Positions 41,142 through 41,776 of a stretch of DNA of 41,776 bases are shown one piece after another. The position numbers were made by a program, and so were the translations under genes. Within the stretch, counting starts at the first letter, position 1, and every line of letters starts with the position of its first letter. The DNA comes from Candidatus Argoarchaeum ethanivorans (GTDB lineage: Archaea; Halobacteriota; Methanosarcinia; Methanosarcinales; EX4572-44): the NCBI GenBank assembly GCA_004193545.1, contig RPGO01000001.1:1-41776 (forward strand), in the 5' to 3' direction. Below the pieces are notes generated by a model that ran no database searches, was not told the origin of the DNA, and saw only the letters and a program-made list of their open reading frames with translations.

Positions 41142-41776
41142 TTATACATAATACTTGGACAGTTTCTTATCCGCCTTTCCCCTCGTAAACCCCCAGTTGA
41201 TTTTCTTTTCATCGTCATTCCGTCTCCTGGTCCACGCTGTCACCTCATGAGTCAGTATCTCCATATCTCCAATCCGTCTGTCAGTGCATTCGATATCCAT
41301 TACATTGATCTCGATTTCAGCGGCATTAAGCCAGCTTGCATGCTTTGGTGTGTAATGAAACTCGATCTTGCTCAAAATCCTTTCCGCCTCCTCCTCACTG
41401 AATGCCTCGTAAAATGACTTTTCCTTGTGAGTATTGAGGTTATCCATGACCAGTTGGATGTTTTCAACGTCTGGGTATTCTTCATCGACAAGCATCCTCA
41501 CAAATTGTGTAAAATCCACCATGGTTCTTCTTTTGGTGATCTGGGTCACACGTTTCCCTGCTTTGAATTCGACCGCCATGAAAATGTTTGCTGTACCGTT
41601 CCTGATATATTCATAATCATATTTCTCAGGGATTCCGGGCTTCATAGGGATGGAAATCCTTTTATCTCCAAGAAGTTGCTTTGGTTTCTCGTCAAAACAG
41701 ACAATGGGACTTCCCGGGTCGTACGGTTCTTCGTACAGATCGAGAACATCGTACATCCGTTCTCTGTATTCGGTGT
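41142..41776 (-). CDS. IS630-family transposase, C-terminal part
   Basis: The frame is open to the end of the window, so the N-terminal DNA-binding part is missing. The DDE catalytic core is visible: first Asp in IVCFDEKPKQLLG, second in IQLVMDNLNTHKEKS, and the Glu in HASWLNAAEIEINVMD, the classic IS630/Tc1-mariner layout. The last residues (GKADKKLSKYYV) fit the family's end. No frameshift is seen in the visible 211 codons, so the element could be active. A nearby inverted repeat at 41070-41096 may mark its end. Confidence 0.9.
   Translation of the reverse strand, partial: TEYRERMYDVLDLYEEPYDPGSPIVCFDEKPKQLLGDKRISIPMKPGIPEKYDYEYIRNGTANIFMAVEFKAGKRVTQITKRRTMVDFTQFVRMLVDEEYPDVENIQLVMDNLNTHKEKSFYEAFSEEEAERILSKIEFHYTPKHASWLNAAEIEINVMDIECTDRRIGDMEILTHEVTAWTRRRNDDEKKINWGFTRGKADKKLSKYYV

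Overview
The window looks archaeal, from a euryarchaeote of the methanogen or methane/alkane-oxidiser type. Supporting genes are an archaeal-type class II glycyl-tRNA synthetase, a FEN-1 ending in a PCNA box, proteasome beta followed by the KH/beta-CASP termination nuclease aCPSF1 (FttA), an early-cobalt cobalamin gene set (cbiT-cbiL-cbiF), the ablA-ablB pair for N-epsilon-acetyl-beta-lysine (a methanogen osmolyte), UPF0282, DUF131 proteins and MinD/ferredoxin ATPases. TATA boxes and GGTGAT-type ribosome sites are visible; at least two genes look leaderless. The exact lineage cannot be fixed from this sequence alone.

Layout. 1-6.4 kb: end of a CCC1/VIT1-type transporter, glyS, two tandem GH57 glycoside hydrolases, a dense cluster of small palindromes, and a secreted thioredoxin/CcdA pair. 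6.6-9.8 kb (minus strand): a tight four-gene operon around a divergent FtsZ/tubulin-like protein; this is the best candidate for a little-described system. 9.86-10.45 kb: a frameshifted IS200-type element with hairpin ends. 10.6-12.7 kb: two MinD/ferredoxin ATPases and two DUF131 membrane proteins in one operon. 13.2-16.8 kb: an RND/MMPL exporter split into two genes plus a CARDB surface protein. 17.2-20.4 kb: a TPR-repeat protein with very recent internal duplications and a nitrilase-superfamily protein.

20.4-23.5 kb is a mosaic. ablAB sits between two copies of the promoter and 5' end of the downstream GH94-like gene, together with an AAA-ATPase fragment and an IS1182-like transposase fragment. 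23.5-32 kb holds the GH94-like protein, UPF0282, a 2[4Fe-4S] ferredoxin (too short for usual ORF cut-offs), FEN-1, a GH15 glucoamylase-like gene with an unknown partner, and transposase relics. 32.5-37.8 kb is housekeeping: cobalamin, proteasome, aCPSF1 and a METTL5-like methylase. 38.1-41.8 kb has a membrane protein with an in-frame UAG near its 5' end, an ABC-2 exporter and an IS630 transposase cut by the window edge.

Running through the window is a family of 21-nt palindromes (9-nt arm, 3-nt loop, 9-nt arm) whose arms differ in sequence but share the pattern CTNBAYWRC. They lie between genes, in one probable 5' leader, and at the end of one reading frame. No tRNA, rRNA or CRISPR array was found.
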